Of a stretch of DNA of 64,000 bases, positions 1 to 11,723 are shown one piece after another. Position 1 is the stretch's first letter, and each line of letters begins with the position of its first letter. The notes beneath the pieces were generated by a model. The model saw only the letters and a list, made by a program, of their open reading frames with translations. It did no database searches and was not told the DNA's origin. The stretch comes from Cavenderia fasciculata. Taxonomy: Eukaryota > Evosea > Eumycetozoa > Acytosteliales > Cavenderiaceae. The stretch lies in assembly GCF_000203815.1 (NCBI RefSeq), contig NW_004457735.1, positions 62,001 to 126,000 on the forward strand. Reading direction: 5' to 3'. Position numbers and translations under genes: made by a program.

Positions 1-2482
1 CTTGCAATGTTGTATTTGCAAAATAACAAGATTGACCTATCCAACTCATCATTGTTTATCAGCAAATCCAATGATGCCACTTTTATTTCTTCATGGTCCA
101 TTCAAGCTTTGATTCATGAACTAAAGAATGATTCTAGTCAATCTTATTCTGAATATTCCCATATTGAAATTGCCTTGGAATCTGATCCCTCTGTATGTAA
201 AAAAAAAAACAAAAACAATAGACCTAAAAAAATTTTAATATTAACAATAATTTTTTTCATTTAGGGTGAAGGATTATTAAGTAATGGTATTCTTTGTTAT
301 TATAATGGTAACATTGATCGTGCAGAATTGTTATTATCAAAATATGTACAACAATATGATTCTGCCGATGCACATAACCATCTTGGACTGGTTTATGAAC
401 AACTGGCCCAATACGACAGGGCACTACACCATTTCACTAGATCTCTAGAGGTGATGGGCAAAGAAAAAGATAAAAAGCTTAATCTCCAAAGCAATGATAT
501 TATTACTCTTGATTCATTGTCATTGTCGGATAATGAAATCATTAGCTACAGACAAGGAGGAGCAGAGGATGACCCCTCATTATCAATATCTGAACCAATT
601 AAAAAGTTTATTTTGATAAATATTGCTAGGGTCCAATGCAAACTTGAATCTTACCAGCAAAGTCTAGTAACATTGGAGCCATACATTGGAGCTACAAAGG
701 AGAAATCTTTGTCTTCAAGTCACATTTTGGAAATTGTAGGCTTGGCCAACCATCATCTCGGAAACAGTGACAAAGCCATTGAATATCTAAAACAGTCGGT
801 CGCTGCCATCAAGCCAGACATTATCAATGACGATGGTGCATGCAAACTACGTAAAGTTCAATTATTATTGACAATGGCCACTATTTGTTTTAAAACAAAT
901 CGTTTAAAACAATGTGAACAAATCATTGAAAAGGTTATCGAATCGGATCCCAATTTAGAAAATGCCTATCATCTTTTGGCCTCGATCTATATCTTGTCGG
1001 AAGAATACAGAAAAGCAACGGATACCATCAAAAGGCTACACAACCAAACTCTTCATCCAACCCTACAAGGTCTCTTGATCCTTGCCAGATGCGCAATACT
1101 CGAACAAAAGTTTGAAAAGGCTAGAACTGTCCTCTTAAAGGCATGCCATTGCTTCCCCAACGAAATCTCAACATGGACTTGGTTGGCCCAGTTCCTCAAC
1201 ACCTACTCTTCAAAGGATGTTACATTATCAAATATTCGTCAAATATTGTACCAACAAATAGAAATCCAACAACAATCGCTCGAGAATATCAACAATGGCA
1301 ATCTTGTCAAATACCAAGTCGAACACATCCAGCTGTTGGAACAACTATCCAAAACCTTCCTCTTTGAAATTTCACAACCCTACTCTGAAAATATTGACAA
1401 TTCCATCAACACTACCAAGAAGATCATTCATATCAACCCCAACTACCTCGGTCCTTGGAAACAACTGTCCACATTGTACTATATCCGTGCACTACATAAA
1501 TCTGACCAAGAGTCTTTTGAAAATGCCCTCATTTTGAATCAACTGGTCAGAAAGCTCGCATCTGAACAGTCCTATATCTTTACAGCCGAAGAAATGTTCC
1601 TTTTAGACTTTGGACTCGGTGATATCTACATTTATAATTCCAATCAAGAACTATTCAACAATCATCACTCCAAGTTAATGTCAACCCATAAAGATGACCC
1701 CATACTCACTTCACAATTGCAACGACAACTTGGTAGATTCGATCTATTGGTTCAAAAAGATCCTTTATCATCAATTGCAAATTATAAGAAATCTTTACAA
1801 TCAAATCCTCTAAATCTTATTTCTTATCAAGTAAATTTAAACAATAGAGAAACAAAAACAAAAAATTATTTCTAACTATTATTTCTTTTAGGAACTATCA
1901 TACATTTATGAAGAATTAAAATACTATGAAGCATCATATCATTGTTTAAACAGAGCATTGAGTATTATTCAACAACAAATCAAGGAATCGAATAACAACA
2001 AATACAGTAGCCAAGATAACCAAAACCAATATTTAATTTTGGTTTGCAGAATCGTTCGATATTTGATATTGACCAAACAAACAACTGTAGCATCCAAGAC
2101 TTTGGAAGAGTATCTCCAATCCCAAAAACATCAACAAAACCAACAACACCCAGTCATCCTTTTGTTCAAGAGTATTATTGTGTTGATCAATTCACAGGAC
2201 AAGAAACCATCAAAACAACTAGAGAATGAACTGAATGCCTCGTTGGCATCATTGTCCAACATTTGCTTGTCAATCAATCCCAAACTCCCTCTAGCCAATT
2301 ATTATTGTCATCTCTTTACAACAAAATTAAAACCTCAACAACAGCAACAACAACAACAGACATCTCAGAAATCACCACCATTAAGTTCATCAACAGAGAG
2401 TGGCGCACAACAACAAATTGATCTCTCTAGATATATCAGACAAGAATTATCAATAACTCCAAAATTAGATATTCACCAATAA
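1..2482 (+). CDS. TPR-repeat protein, 3' part (possibly Ski3/TTC37-like)
   Basis: The 5' end lies left of the window. Exons are <1-192, 265-1830 and 1892-2482, joined in phase (donors GTATGT and GTAAAT, acceptors TTTAG and TTTTAG), giving at least 780 residues. Tetratricopeptide-like helical pairs run through the protein, for example the stretch with DAHNHLGLVYEQLAQYDRAL and later ENAYHLLASIYILSEEYRKA. The tail is Gln-rich (about residues 740-760 of the visible part). Such solenoids are scaffolds. The length and spread of TPRs recall Ski3/TTC37 of the cytoplasmic exosome's Ski complex, but I see no diagnostic motif, so that name is only a possibility. The next gene is convergent, with about 40 bases between the stops. 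Confidence 0.8.
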
Positions 2483-2524
2483 ATTATCTAGTACATTGAT
2501 TAATTTAATGTTTAATTTTATTTT

Positions 2525-4374
2525 TTAGAATGGTTTTGTTTCTTTTGATCTTTTTTCTTGTTCTCTAATCTCCATCATAAACATGATACCAGCAAACAAC
2601 CATATATAGGAAAGTAAGAATGCTTGAAGACCACCCTCATTAAAGAAAGCCAATCTAATAAATAGAATACTATTTTCAAATCCGTGAAGAATGGCAAGAT
2701 TGGCCACCATTAACAAGAAAACGTTGGCGGTACCAGAGAGAGCAACGATGTATCTCCAATACCACTTTTTACGAAGTGGGAGACGAGCTGGATGGTAGAA
2801 ATAAAACATAATACCGATTTCGATGGTAAAGAAGACGCAATTGAGGAGTGCCCAAGCAACCCACGACCACCATAAATCGTGCCACAATCCAATAAAGAAG
2901 AATATCAACCAAATACTTAGATGCTTTGTCTTGTTGCCACCAAGTGGGATATAGAGATATCTCATTGTCCACTTGTTGAAAGATCCATGCCAACTTCTCC
3001 AAAAACCTGTAAATGTGTAGTTGTTATTGACACAACGGTTCATATTCTCTGGTGTGTCTATACCATCGTAAAGAGCAAACAATCTAAATACACGCCAAAT
3101 GATTAAAAATTTGACATACATAAAGTTGAGTACCAAGTAACCAGTCAATGCAACTTCCTCACCACTAAAGCTCTTCCAAACATCGCTAGAGTCAAACGAG
3201 TAATAGTAGCTAAAGTGCAAGAAAATCTCCAATCCCAAAAAGACGATGAGAATCTTGATGCTCTGTCCAACAATGTATTTCAAAGTGTAGGTCTTTTGTG
3301 GCTGATAAACTTGTGCAATCCAAGCGTTGAAACTGCATATTGGTCCAGCAATGTACAATGGGATGTAAAAGATATAGGCAAAGAAATGTGAAAATGTATA
3401 GTGTTCGGTTGGTTGATGCTTCTCTGTGATGACAATGTATGTACTCTTTCCTTTGAGATCTGGAATTGGTCTCTTTGATCTCATCCAATAATAATCGCAA
3501 TTATAACTAATGAATCTAAGGAATGATACTTTATAATAAGTCTCCCATCCTAAAAATCCTCTATAATGATTATCCTAAAAAAATAAATAAAATAAAATAG
3601 TTTAGTTTTTTTATGTATATTTGATTAATCAAAGCTACTATCTTTTTTAACTTACTAATATTGGACCCCAATCACCCAAAACATACAAGGATTGGAAACT
3701 ATAACCTGAATATAAATATGAGGTCCATAGAATGATGATATTAAATATCCAAGTAACGGCAATCGTCCATTTTGATTTGTCTAGGATACGACTAATCGAA
3801 AAGTTGGCCACTGCAATAAGAATAACAATGATTGAACATGCACCATGTACAAATATTAAGAATCCAATCGATACCAAGTTATAGAATAAAATACGTTTTG
3901 ATACTACATTCTAGAGATGGGAAGAGAGAGAGAGAGAAATAAAAGATAATGAATACGATGATCAATTTTGTCCAACTTTAAAGTGTTTATACATACAGGA
4001 TAAAGAGACTTTACAAGATTACTAATTAATACAAATATAGCCAAACCGATTGACAAGAGAGGAAAGTTTTCTCTCCATACTCTGTACTGAAAGTCAGAAA
4101 GATCTTGCTTTCGATCCAAGAACCAACCTGGTACAATACCATAGTTTGTTTTTGAGCCACTGTTGTATTCTTGACCACGTCTGAGCATCATCTGAATGAC
4201 AGCAAAATAGCCGACAACTACAACGATGGCATATATTAAATATTCTATTGTAAACCATCTAGATGGTTGTGGTGGATCATCTACATATACAACCTTTTTA
4301 ACTGGTTCACCATCTTCTTGTTTAGATGAGGAAGAAGAGGAAGGTGCACTTCTTCTGGTTGATGGTGTTGACAT
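2525..4374 (-). CDS. gup1: MBOAT-family acyltransferase, Gup1-like
   Basis: Three exons (4374-3997, 3910-3656, 3574-2525) give 560 aa, the usual length for Gup1. It is a polytopic membrane protein with a low-complexity Ser-rich N-terminus (about 30 residues) followed by about ten hydrophobic segments. The MBOAT signature is clear: a Tyr-Thr-Phe-Thr-Gly-Phe-Trp-Arg-Ser-Trp-His stretch, then RYLYIPLGGNKTKH, then the invariant His in GLWHDLWW. Gup1 proteins act in the ER, where the yeast enzyme remodels GPI-anchor lipids. The related HHAT enzymes acylate proteins. Donors are GTATGT and GTAAGT. A long CT tract lies just before the ATG. Family assignment is firm; the exact substrate is inferred. 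Confidence 0.9.
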
Positions 4375-4387
4375 TCTCTTTCCTTCT

Positions 4388-4392
<5 letters not shown>

Positions 4393-4427
<35 letters not shown>
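4393..4427. repeat. (CT)n microsatellite in the 5' leader of the Gup1-like gene
   Basis: A nearly pure CT run (GA on the coding strand) ends about 20 bases upstream of the Gup1-like ATG, so it probably lies in the 5' UTR or core promoter. Its length is likely to vary between isolates. Confidence 0.8.
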
Positions 4428-4432
<5 letters not shown>

Positions 4433-4632
4433 TTGTAGTTGAAAGATTGATGGATGAATGGGTACTAAAAAAGGGTCTCCTCACATAAATTTCATTAAAA
4501 ATTTAAATTCAAAAAAAATTGGGGCAATGAAGATCAAAGATGATGCAATGAATGGACAAATTCAGACGGATGATGATGATGGATTCGCAAATAGTCGGAC
4601 AAGCAGTATTTATTTATTTATAATTATTATTA

Positions 4633-5611
4633 TTATTTACGATTAATATTAGAGTATTGATCCATTGAAAATGTGGAAAGTGATCTATTTTTAATCTCTT
4701 TATCGTTAAACATCTTTGGTAGCATGTCATTTGGATGCCATTTATCTTTTAATTGATTGATATCACCATTGTAACCTTGTTGATACTTTCCTTCATATGA
4801 TGTTTCCTTTATCGTACCATCGGTATCAAAGAATACAATCTGTGCAATTCTACGTCCAACGATTAGTGGAATAGTATGATGTACAGAGTTGTTGGTAATC
4901 TCCATCGTCCAACGTGAATGATAACCAATCTCTCCCAAACTTGCACATTTACAAACTTCTATAAAATTTCGACCCAAACTACTACGGCAATGCATCATTG
5001 AATTTACTAGTAGAGTAGTAAGTAGTAGTAGTTAACAATAATAATAATAATAACAATATAAATAAATAGAATACTTTTTTTCTTTTTCTTTTTTTTACAA
5101 ACCAGTTAAAGCTCCACCAATAAACTCATTGGTATGTGCTAGAATGGACTCACCAGCACGAACCCAAATGATCATATCGTCTAGATGAACATTGTCAAGT
5201 GTCATTCCATTTGATGATTTAAGCCACTCTGAATACTTTTCTGCCGTTTGATAGCTACCCCATATCTTTTTTACCATGCCTTCAGAATAAGGATTATAAA
5301 TGGCTATAGAGGGATGAGAAGGCACACAAGGTAGAGGAGTAAGTTAACTATAGTTTGTTTGGTACATGTTTCTTAAAATACATACTTAAGCTCTTGGAAT
5401 CTTGTTCACGGAAAAAAAATGGACCAAGAGTAACATCATAACTACAAGAAGATAAGAATTCTCTTTGAAATGGTGATATGATTACTGATCCTCTTTTCAT
5501 GTGCTCCAATATTACTTTGTCACTTAGTAATCCTTTACTGTATTGATTTGAAAGGTCTGTACTAGTTTGTTGCTGTTGTTGCTGCTGTTGTTGTTGTTTA
5601 ATTTCTTCCAT
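4633..5611 (-). CDS. dCTP deaminase-like protein (dUTPase/Dcd fold)
   Basis: Three exons (5611-5386, 5303-5103, 5006-4633) join in phase to 266 aa. After a poly-Gln N-terminus the protein follows the dCTP deaminase pattern: LLSDKVILEHMKRGSVIISPF, then SYDVTLGPFF, then ILAHTNEFIGGALT, then the phosphate-binding RSSLGR, then WTMEITN (the Glu aligns with the catalytic Glu of bacterial Dcd), then VGRRIAQIVFF and EGKYQQ near the end. Dcd converts dCTP to dUTP for thymidylate synthesis. The bacterial IDPG(F/W)xG stretch is replaced by GEIGYHSR, so activity is not certain, and a dUTPase-like or regulatory role is possible. The family is mostly bacterial, but the introns and poly-Gln show this gene is settled in the host genome. 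The second donor is read as GTTTGT, which is less canonical. Confidence 0.82.
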
Positions 5612-6073
5612 TATTTATTTATTATTTATTTATTGTGACAATAAATATTAAGACTTGAATCAAAAATAATCATTAATTTCAATCAACACCAAATTCCCTC
5701 CTTTTTTTTTTTACCGAAACTGTTTAGGTTCCAGAGGATATTCCTTCAAGTAAAAGAAAGAAAGAGACAAGATTTGTTAGACAGACAAACACCTTCTTTT
5801 CTTTATTGATTTGGGAGGGGATTAAGGGTAGTAGATAATATAAATTTTTAATAATGATACAAATATTGAACTAGTTACAATTATGACATGGGTTTTAATG
5901 ATAGTGGGTTGTTAGTATATATATATATATTGTTGTTGACGTGTATCCCGTGTTTTGTTATTTTTGTTATTAATGGTTTTAGTTGTCTTGTTATTATTTG
6001 ATTGGGTGGTGTTTGTTGGTTTGGGAAATAAATAGAACTATTTATTCTTTCTTTTCTAATATTATTCGATGCT
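5612..6073. other. Intergenic, 0.46 kb
   Basis: It lies between the start of the dCTP-deaminase-like gene and the stop of the upstream kinase gene, both on the minus strand. It should hold the deaminase promoter and the kinase 3' UTR. Only T-runs, a short TA repeat and AT-rich sequence are seen; no ORF is credible. Confidence 0.7.
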
Positions 6074-6593
6074 TTAGATTGGATCCTAAAAGGACAAAAA
6101 AAAAAAAGAATAGTAAATATATATATATATAAACTAATGTCGTATGCTGCAATATACTTACCAAATGATTCATCACATTTGCTATAAAGATTTGCGCTAA
6201 GATCTTTTTCATTGTTTCTGGGTTCTCTGATATTGCTAGCCAAGGATGCTTAAAAAAGTTAAATAAAAAAATGTAAATTAATAAATTGATAAATTCATAT
6301 TATTTATGTTTTATAGACATACAGATAATAATTGTTGAGCAGTTGATCTCTTGGAAGGCTCAACCTCCAAACATAAAGATAAAAAGTTTCTAAAACCTTC
6401 TGACCATTTTTCTGGTCTATCCAATCCAGAACAACCTTGAGTTGCGATTGTAAACATTGCGTTTAAGGATGATTTACGATTAGGTGGTTCACCATTTGCC
6501 AACTCTAATAAACAAATTGCAAAACTCCATATATCAGACTAAAAATAAATTATAAAGATTGATTGGTTAATAATAATAATAATAATGAATTGA

Positions 6594-6691
<98 letters not shown>

Positions 6692-8695
6692 ACTTACAGG
6701 ACAACTATAGCCTTCACCTCTGATCATTTCAGGAGACATCCAAAAAGGAGAACCTGCCATATGAGTCAATCTGCGTTGAGTGGTATCTACGCACAGACCA
6801 AAGTCTACTATTTTAATTTTACCGTCAATTGTCATCATAATGTTGCCCGATTTAATGTCACGATGAACCAAATCGTTTTCGTGAAGATAGATGAGTCCTT
6901 CCAACATTCCCTTGGCAACATAAGCTATACAACTTTCATTGAATGAATGATTGGAACAAGCCTCTGTCAATGTGCCTCCTTGCATATACTCCATTGCAAT
7001 CCATACTTGGTCATCAACGAGATGACTACGAAGATAACGAACAATGTTTGGATGATTGCAATAATGTAAATATCCTATTTCATTGAGATTGGTTCTCTGT
7101 GCCTTTGGTGTTGCATGTGCAATCTTTTTAATGGCAATCTCGCACTTGTCCACCGTAGACTTTGCCAAATATACACTACCAAAGCCACCACTGCCTATTT
7201 GTTTGAGATTCTTGTACAATTTCTTTACATCTCCCTTTTCAAAAAGATCTGTTGTTCCCTTGGGTACAATTGATTGTTCCAAACGAGATCCGTCTCCATC
7301 TGAATCCTCTTGAAGATCATTATTTTGTCCAAGATTATATGATAATGAACCTCCTCTTCCACCACTCAATGATTTACGATGACCATTTTGTTCTAATCCT
7401 TGAGTTGTCGTTGTAGTTGTAGTTGTTGTTGTAGAGGTTGCAACTTCTGGTGAAATGGGTGAGGGTTGTACCTCTGCCAAGTTAGAAGTTGGCTTTGGTT
7501 TTGGTGTTGGGTTTGTAGATTTCAAATTAAAACCAGTTCTAAATCTGAGGATGGGCAAGAGTATTTCAAAATGTTCTCTTATCTTTTCATCGGGAATTCT
7601 ACTCTTTCTAATCATCTTTATGCATTCTGGTGGCAACTCGTCAACATTTGAGACATAGATTGGCTTTTCTCGTGCACGAGCTCTCTTTTGTTCCTTTCGT
7701 TTTCTTCTATCTTCTTCATTCTTTTGCATTCTACTCATTCTAAGACTCTTTCGTTTGGTATCTTCTTTGAGTGTCGATGAAGAGGATGGCAATCCGCCAC
7801 CACTACCTCCTCTAGGTGTTATATTTGCCACTGATGTGCTTGTTTTTAGATTACCAGATGATGTCTTGCTTGATGATTTAATGTGTGAAGATGTTGTTGT
7901 TGATGATGGCTGATTGGTTGTAGGTATCTTGAATAAAGGTAGTTGTTGTTGTTGTTGTTCTTCATGATTTGCATCAGTGTAGAAAAGGAATCCTTGTGGT
8001 CCAGGATGCTTATATCCCATACCACTATCAGTATTTTCTTCGTTTAAAAGTTGTTCCAATGACATGTCGTTTGGAATACCTCCACCCAATTGAGTTTGAA
8101 TAAATGCCAATCTATGTTTTCTACACAATAATCTTTCTCCTTCTAATGTTATTGTTGTTGTTGTCGTCGTCGTCGTCGTCGTTGGAATAGTAGCACTAGA
8201 TGAAGCCAGTGATGATATTGAAGATTCTTTGATCAAAAGTGGATGATCAATAATTGGTAGAGGTTGTTGTTGTTGTTGTTGTTGCTGGTTCTTCTTTAGC
8301 ACTGCTGAAGCATCAGATGACGATGTTGATGATACTGATAAACGTAAATTGGTTGTGGTGGTTGTGGTTGTGGTTGTGGTCGATGGTCTAGTTAATGTGG
8401 TGGTGGTGGTGGTGGTGGTGCTATCGTCTTGGGCCAAGGTTGTACGTGGCGAAGATTGTTGTGCTTCTTCCTCTTGTTGGTTCAATAACGACTCGTCTCT
8501 ATTGATATCTGATGTATTTGTTGCTGCAGTTGATGCAATTGTTGTTGATGTGCCTACAGTGCTTAATGGTTCTTCTACTGATGTTATTGTTACTTCTTCT
8601 TGTTCTTCTTCTTCTTCTTCTTCTTCTTCTGCTGTTATTATATTGGTTGTTGTTGTTGTTGTTGTTGTTATTATCTCATCGGCTGCGGCTATCAT
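6074..8695 (-). CDS. STE-group serine/threonine kinase (PAK/Mkc-like)
   Basis: Four exons (8695-6698, 6538-6323, 6248-6162, 6085-6074) give 770 aa. The last exon adds only Asp-Pro-Ile and the stop. The N-terminal 490 residues are Thr/Ser/Gln-rich. Within them, a stretch near residues 350-390 (DELPPECIKMIRKSRIP...) resembles the C-terminal, inhibitory part of the p21-binding segment of PAK-like kinases; the CRIB core itself is not obvious. The kinase domain spans about 493-742: GSGGFGSV glycine loop, AIKK lysine, HRDIKSGN, DFG, then GSPFWMSPE, ending HPWL. All catalytic residues are present, so it should be active. Rac-linked MAP3K or PAK signalling is inferred from the family. The first intron is filled by a TCTA microsatellite. 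Confidence 0.88.
6595..6690. repeat. (TATC)n tetranucleotide repeat, about 24 copies, in an intron
   Basis: Perfect TATC/GATA repeat of about 96 bases occupying most of intron 1 of the STE-type kinase gene, just inside the donor site. Confidence 0.95.
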
Positions 8696-9596
8696 GATGA
8701 TTCTAGAGTGCAGCTAGCTATAATAACATGAGAAAGGAGGAGGAGAAGGAGAAGAAGGAAGAGAAGGAATTAATACATGCACAAGCAAGCAACGACTATT
8801 TGAAATTGGGTTTTTTGATTCTTTTTTTTTTTTGCTCTCAAGATGTGTCACCTGATATCAGCAGCAACCAACTGCAACCTCCTTCTCCTCCTCAAAGCCA
8901 ATAGTTTAGTTTGTGTATGGCTGTTTGTAAGAGAGAGAGATGTGTGGTGGTGGTGGTGGTGGTGGTAATGATGGTGGGTGGTTATGATGATGAGCGTGTG
9001 AAACTTACTCGCGAGTGAGCAGCTGCTTTCTCTTTTCACGGTGGTGACCAATCAGAATGACAGTGATGGATGATAGTGATGATTGGAACTTTTGATATTT
9101 TTAATAATAATAATAAAAGATAAATAGATATAGATAGATATAGATAGATAGAATATCCTAAAAATAAATAAAACCCAACAATACTAATAATAATAAGAAT
9201 ATGATGTTTTGGAAAAAGTAGTTTATGACCAAAAAAAAAAATCAAGAAAAAAAAAGTTGGCTCCATCCCGACCTCAACTTGCATAAAAATCTTTGGTTGG
9301 GCGGTCTCAAAAGCTCGCCAGATCGATCGTTTTTCAAGGTTTTGCTAAAGTATTTATAAATTATAAACTTTGTGGAGAACATATATATATATATCTCTTT
9401 TCACAACATTCAATATGATTAATGATCACATCATAATAATAAAAGAATTAAATTATTTGTTTTTTTTTAAAAAAAAAATTAAAAAAAAACCAGAAAAGGT
9501 TAGTTCACCTAAAAAATCAGACATATTTCAAACGGATAGATAGATAGATATAGAACAGATAGAGATAGATAGATATAAAATTAATTAACAGTAAAA
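8696..9596. promoter_or_regulatory. Divergent intergenic region, 0.9 kb
   Basis: It separates the kinase gene (minus) from the CCCH/Smr gene (plus) and must hold both promoters. It contains a GGT/ACC run near 8941-8965, the palindrome AGCAGCTGCT near 9020, TATAGA/TAGA repeats on both sides (about 9120-9150 and 9536-9575), and A/T homopolymers just upstream of 9597. I see no gene. Confidence 0.6.
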
Positions 9597-11342
9597 ATGG
9601 AAGATGAAGAGGCAGCAGTACAATCACCATATGATATGTTGGAGATGATCTTTCCAACCATCGGTAGAGAACACATTGCAAAGGAACTAGAAGCAAACTA
9701 TTATGATTTGTTAAGAACACTTTATAAACTTTTACAGTCTGATGACTATGCTGAAGATGTTCAACCAGGACATATGATAAATGAACAATTTCCTAATAAT
9801 CAAAATAACAACAATAATTATGATAATAATAATAATTACAATAATAATAATAATAATAATAATAATGAATTAGTAGTTGGACAATCAACAGAATTGGATA
9901 CACAAATATTTCAAAAGAAGTTTATTCCAATACCAGTGGCATGTAGATTCTTTATGGAGGGTGCTTGTGTCAATGAAAACTGTCGTTTCATACACGATGA
10001 CTCTGTAAAACCAAAGGTTACTACTGTTTGTAAGTACTTTCTCAATGGACAGTGTTTTGTAAAAGGTTGTCCATTCAAACATTCTCGTGAAACCGTTTTA
10101 TGTAAATATTGGTTAAGAGGAACATGTTGTAAAAGAGATTGTATATTTTCACATCAAATCGATCAAACTGTACATACCTATACAATGACACAGGCAGATA
10201 AAAATGCAACCATTGGAAACACCTACAATGGAACTGCAGAGTCTACTGCCAAACAGCTATCATCAAACTTTGAAAAGAACTTTCCTACACTTGGTGGTGG
10301 TGGTGGTAGTGGAACTTCAAATAAGAATACAAAGAAATCATTTAATAATCAAAATAATAATAATAATCAAAATACTAATCAGAATAATAATAATAGTCAA
10401 CAAGAATCTTTAACACAAATTACAACCGAAAATACTAATAATAATAATAATAATAATAATAATCAGAATCAGAATCAACAAAGAAAAACAATTCAACAAA
10501 CAGATCAATTCCCAACTTTATCTATGGGAGGTCATCAAAGAAAGAATCGTAATAACTATAATAATAATAATAATAATAACTATAACCACTCGACATCTGT
10601 TGATTCGATTGATATGAATTACAAGATAAAGATTGGTCAATTGGAGAATATGTTTAAAAATATACAATTGGATACAATCATAAAGGAGTTGGAATGCAAT
10701 GAAAATGATTTCGAAAAGACAAAGGATTCACTAAAGAGTCGTTATGGAGTAAGCTCTCCACAAAACATTTCAACTAAATCAACATCTAGTGTGGCCGATG
10801 ATGATCGCAATTATTATGGTGATGCACCATTAAGCAATATAAAGGTTCAAGAAAATGTTGCATTTGGTAAAAGTTTTGTTTGGAGCGATACCGGTGAGTA
10901 TGTCAGCTCACTATACATTCTTCATCGTGATGAAGCTATCAAACATGCTCGAGAAAGAAATCGTTTGTTTAGTTTGGCAGCAATGGCATTTAATAATGGT
11001 GATCATTCTACGGCTCGTCAACTCTCTCATCAAGGACACGACCACAATCGTCTCATGAGAGAACTACATGAAAAGGCCAAACAAGAGATCTTTAAACAAA
11101 GAAATGTAGGACATGGAAATGATATGATCGATTTGCACGGCCTACATGTAAGAGAGGCAATAGAAATATTAGAAAACTATTTAGGTGTATCCAGTCCACT
11201 CTATATCATTGTTGGAACAGGACATCATACAAACCAAGCACGTCTACCAAACAAGGTAAAAGAATTTATAACCAATCAAGGATATAAATATCAAGATTGT
11301 TCTACTGATGGTAGAGAAGGTATGATCATGGTTTATAGATAA
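9597..11342 (+). CDS. CCCH zinc-finger protein with DUF1771 and Smr domain
   Basis: Intronless, 581 aa. Residues 1-50 resemble a CUE/UBA-like helical segment (SPYDMLEMIFPTIGREHIAK). Three CX7CX4CX3H fingers follow at about residues 115-195, in the order CRFFMEGAC, CKYFLNGQC, CKYWLRGTC. Poly-Asn linkers carry two FPTL motifs (KNFPTLGGG and DQFPTLSMG). A second CUE-like stretch lies near 340-375. The C-terminus has a DUF1771 helix pair (HARERNRLF...QLSHQGHDHNRLM) and an Smr domain opening with DLHGLHVREAIEILE. Smr domains bind or cut nucleic acid, and CUE/Smr proteins in other eukaryotes act in ribosome-linked mRNA decay; a role in mRNA turnover is inferred. Confidence 0.92.
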   Translation: MEDEEAAVQSPYDMLEMIFPTIGREHIAKELEANYYDLLRTLYKLLQSDDYAEDVQPGHMINEQFPNNQNNNNNYDNNNNYNNNNNNNNNELVVGQSTELDTQIFQKKFIPIPVACRFFMEGACVNENCRFIHDDSVKPKVTTVCKYFLNGQCFVKGCPFKHSRETVLCKYWLRGTCCKRDCIFSHQIDQTVHTYTMTQADKNATIGNTYNGTAESTAKQLSSNFEKNFPTLGGGGGSGTSNKNTKKSFNNQNNNNNQNTNQNNNNSQQESLTQITTENTNNNNNNNNNQNQNQQRKTIQQTDQFPTLSMGGHQRKNRNNYNNNNNNNYNHSTSVDSIDMNYKIKIGQLENMFKNIQLDTIIKELECNENDFEKTKDSLKSRYGVSSPQNISTKSTSSVADDDRNYYGDAPLSNIKVQENVAFGKSFVWSDTGEYVSSLYILHRDEAIKHARERNRLFSLAAMAFNNGDHSTARQLSHQGHDHNRLMRELHEKAKQEIFKQRNVGHGNDMIDLHGLHVREAIEILENYLGVSSPLYIIVGTGHHTNQARLPNKVKEFITNQGYKYQDCSTDGREGMIMVYR

Positions 11343-11723
11343 TAAGTTAATAATCTTTTAAAAAACTATAAATAATAATTAGTAATAATAAATAATAAAT
11401 AATAAATAACTCACAATCAATGAAAGACACTCCATTTTGAGACGTAGAGTCTACCAAACTATAATGTCATTTTGCAAGTCGATGGGAATCGGTGTGTCTG
11501 TCCATTCGTTCACTATCGATTGCACACACAGTTGTGTCGATCTTGTGTGTTGTCACAAACCCCCCAACATGTTTTTTTTTATTTCAAAAAACTTTAAAAT
11601 CTTTTTTGGGTGTGAATCAATCTTCACTGTGAGCCTCTTTAAAATTAAATTATTTATATTTATAATACCTATCTAATTAATCTTACTACTACTACTACTA
11701 CTACTACTAGAGATACAACAACA
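11343..11723. other. Intergenic, 0.38 kb
   Basis: Between the CCCH/Smr gene and the EF-hand gene, both on the plus strand. It holds a (CTA)n run at about 11683-11709 just before the EF-hand ATG and a GTGTGT-rich patch around 11490-11550. No believable ORF. Confidence 0.6.

Noticed and set aside
8349-8717. Long valine-rich ORF on the plus strand
   Set aside because: It is the antisense of the Thr/Ser-rich kinase N-terminus; composition comes from ACC/ACA codons read backward.
11437-11676. 79-aa ORF after the CCCH/Smr gene
   Set aside because: Biased to Cys/Phe/Ile, no domain, sits in 3' flanking DNA.
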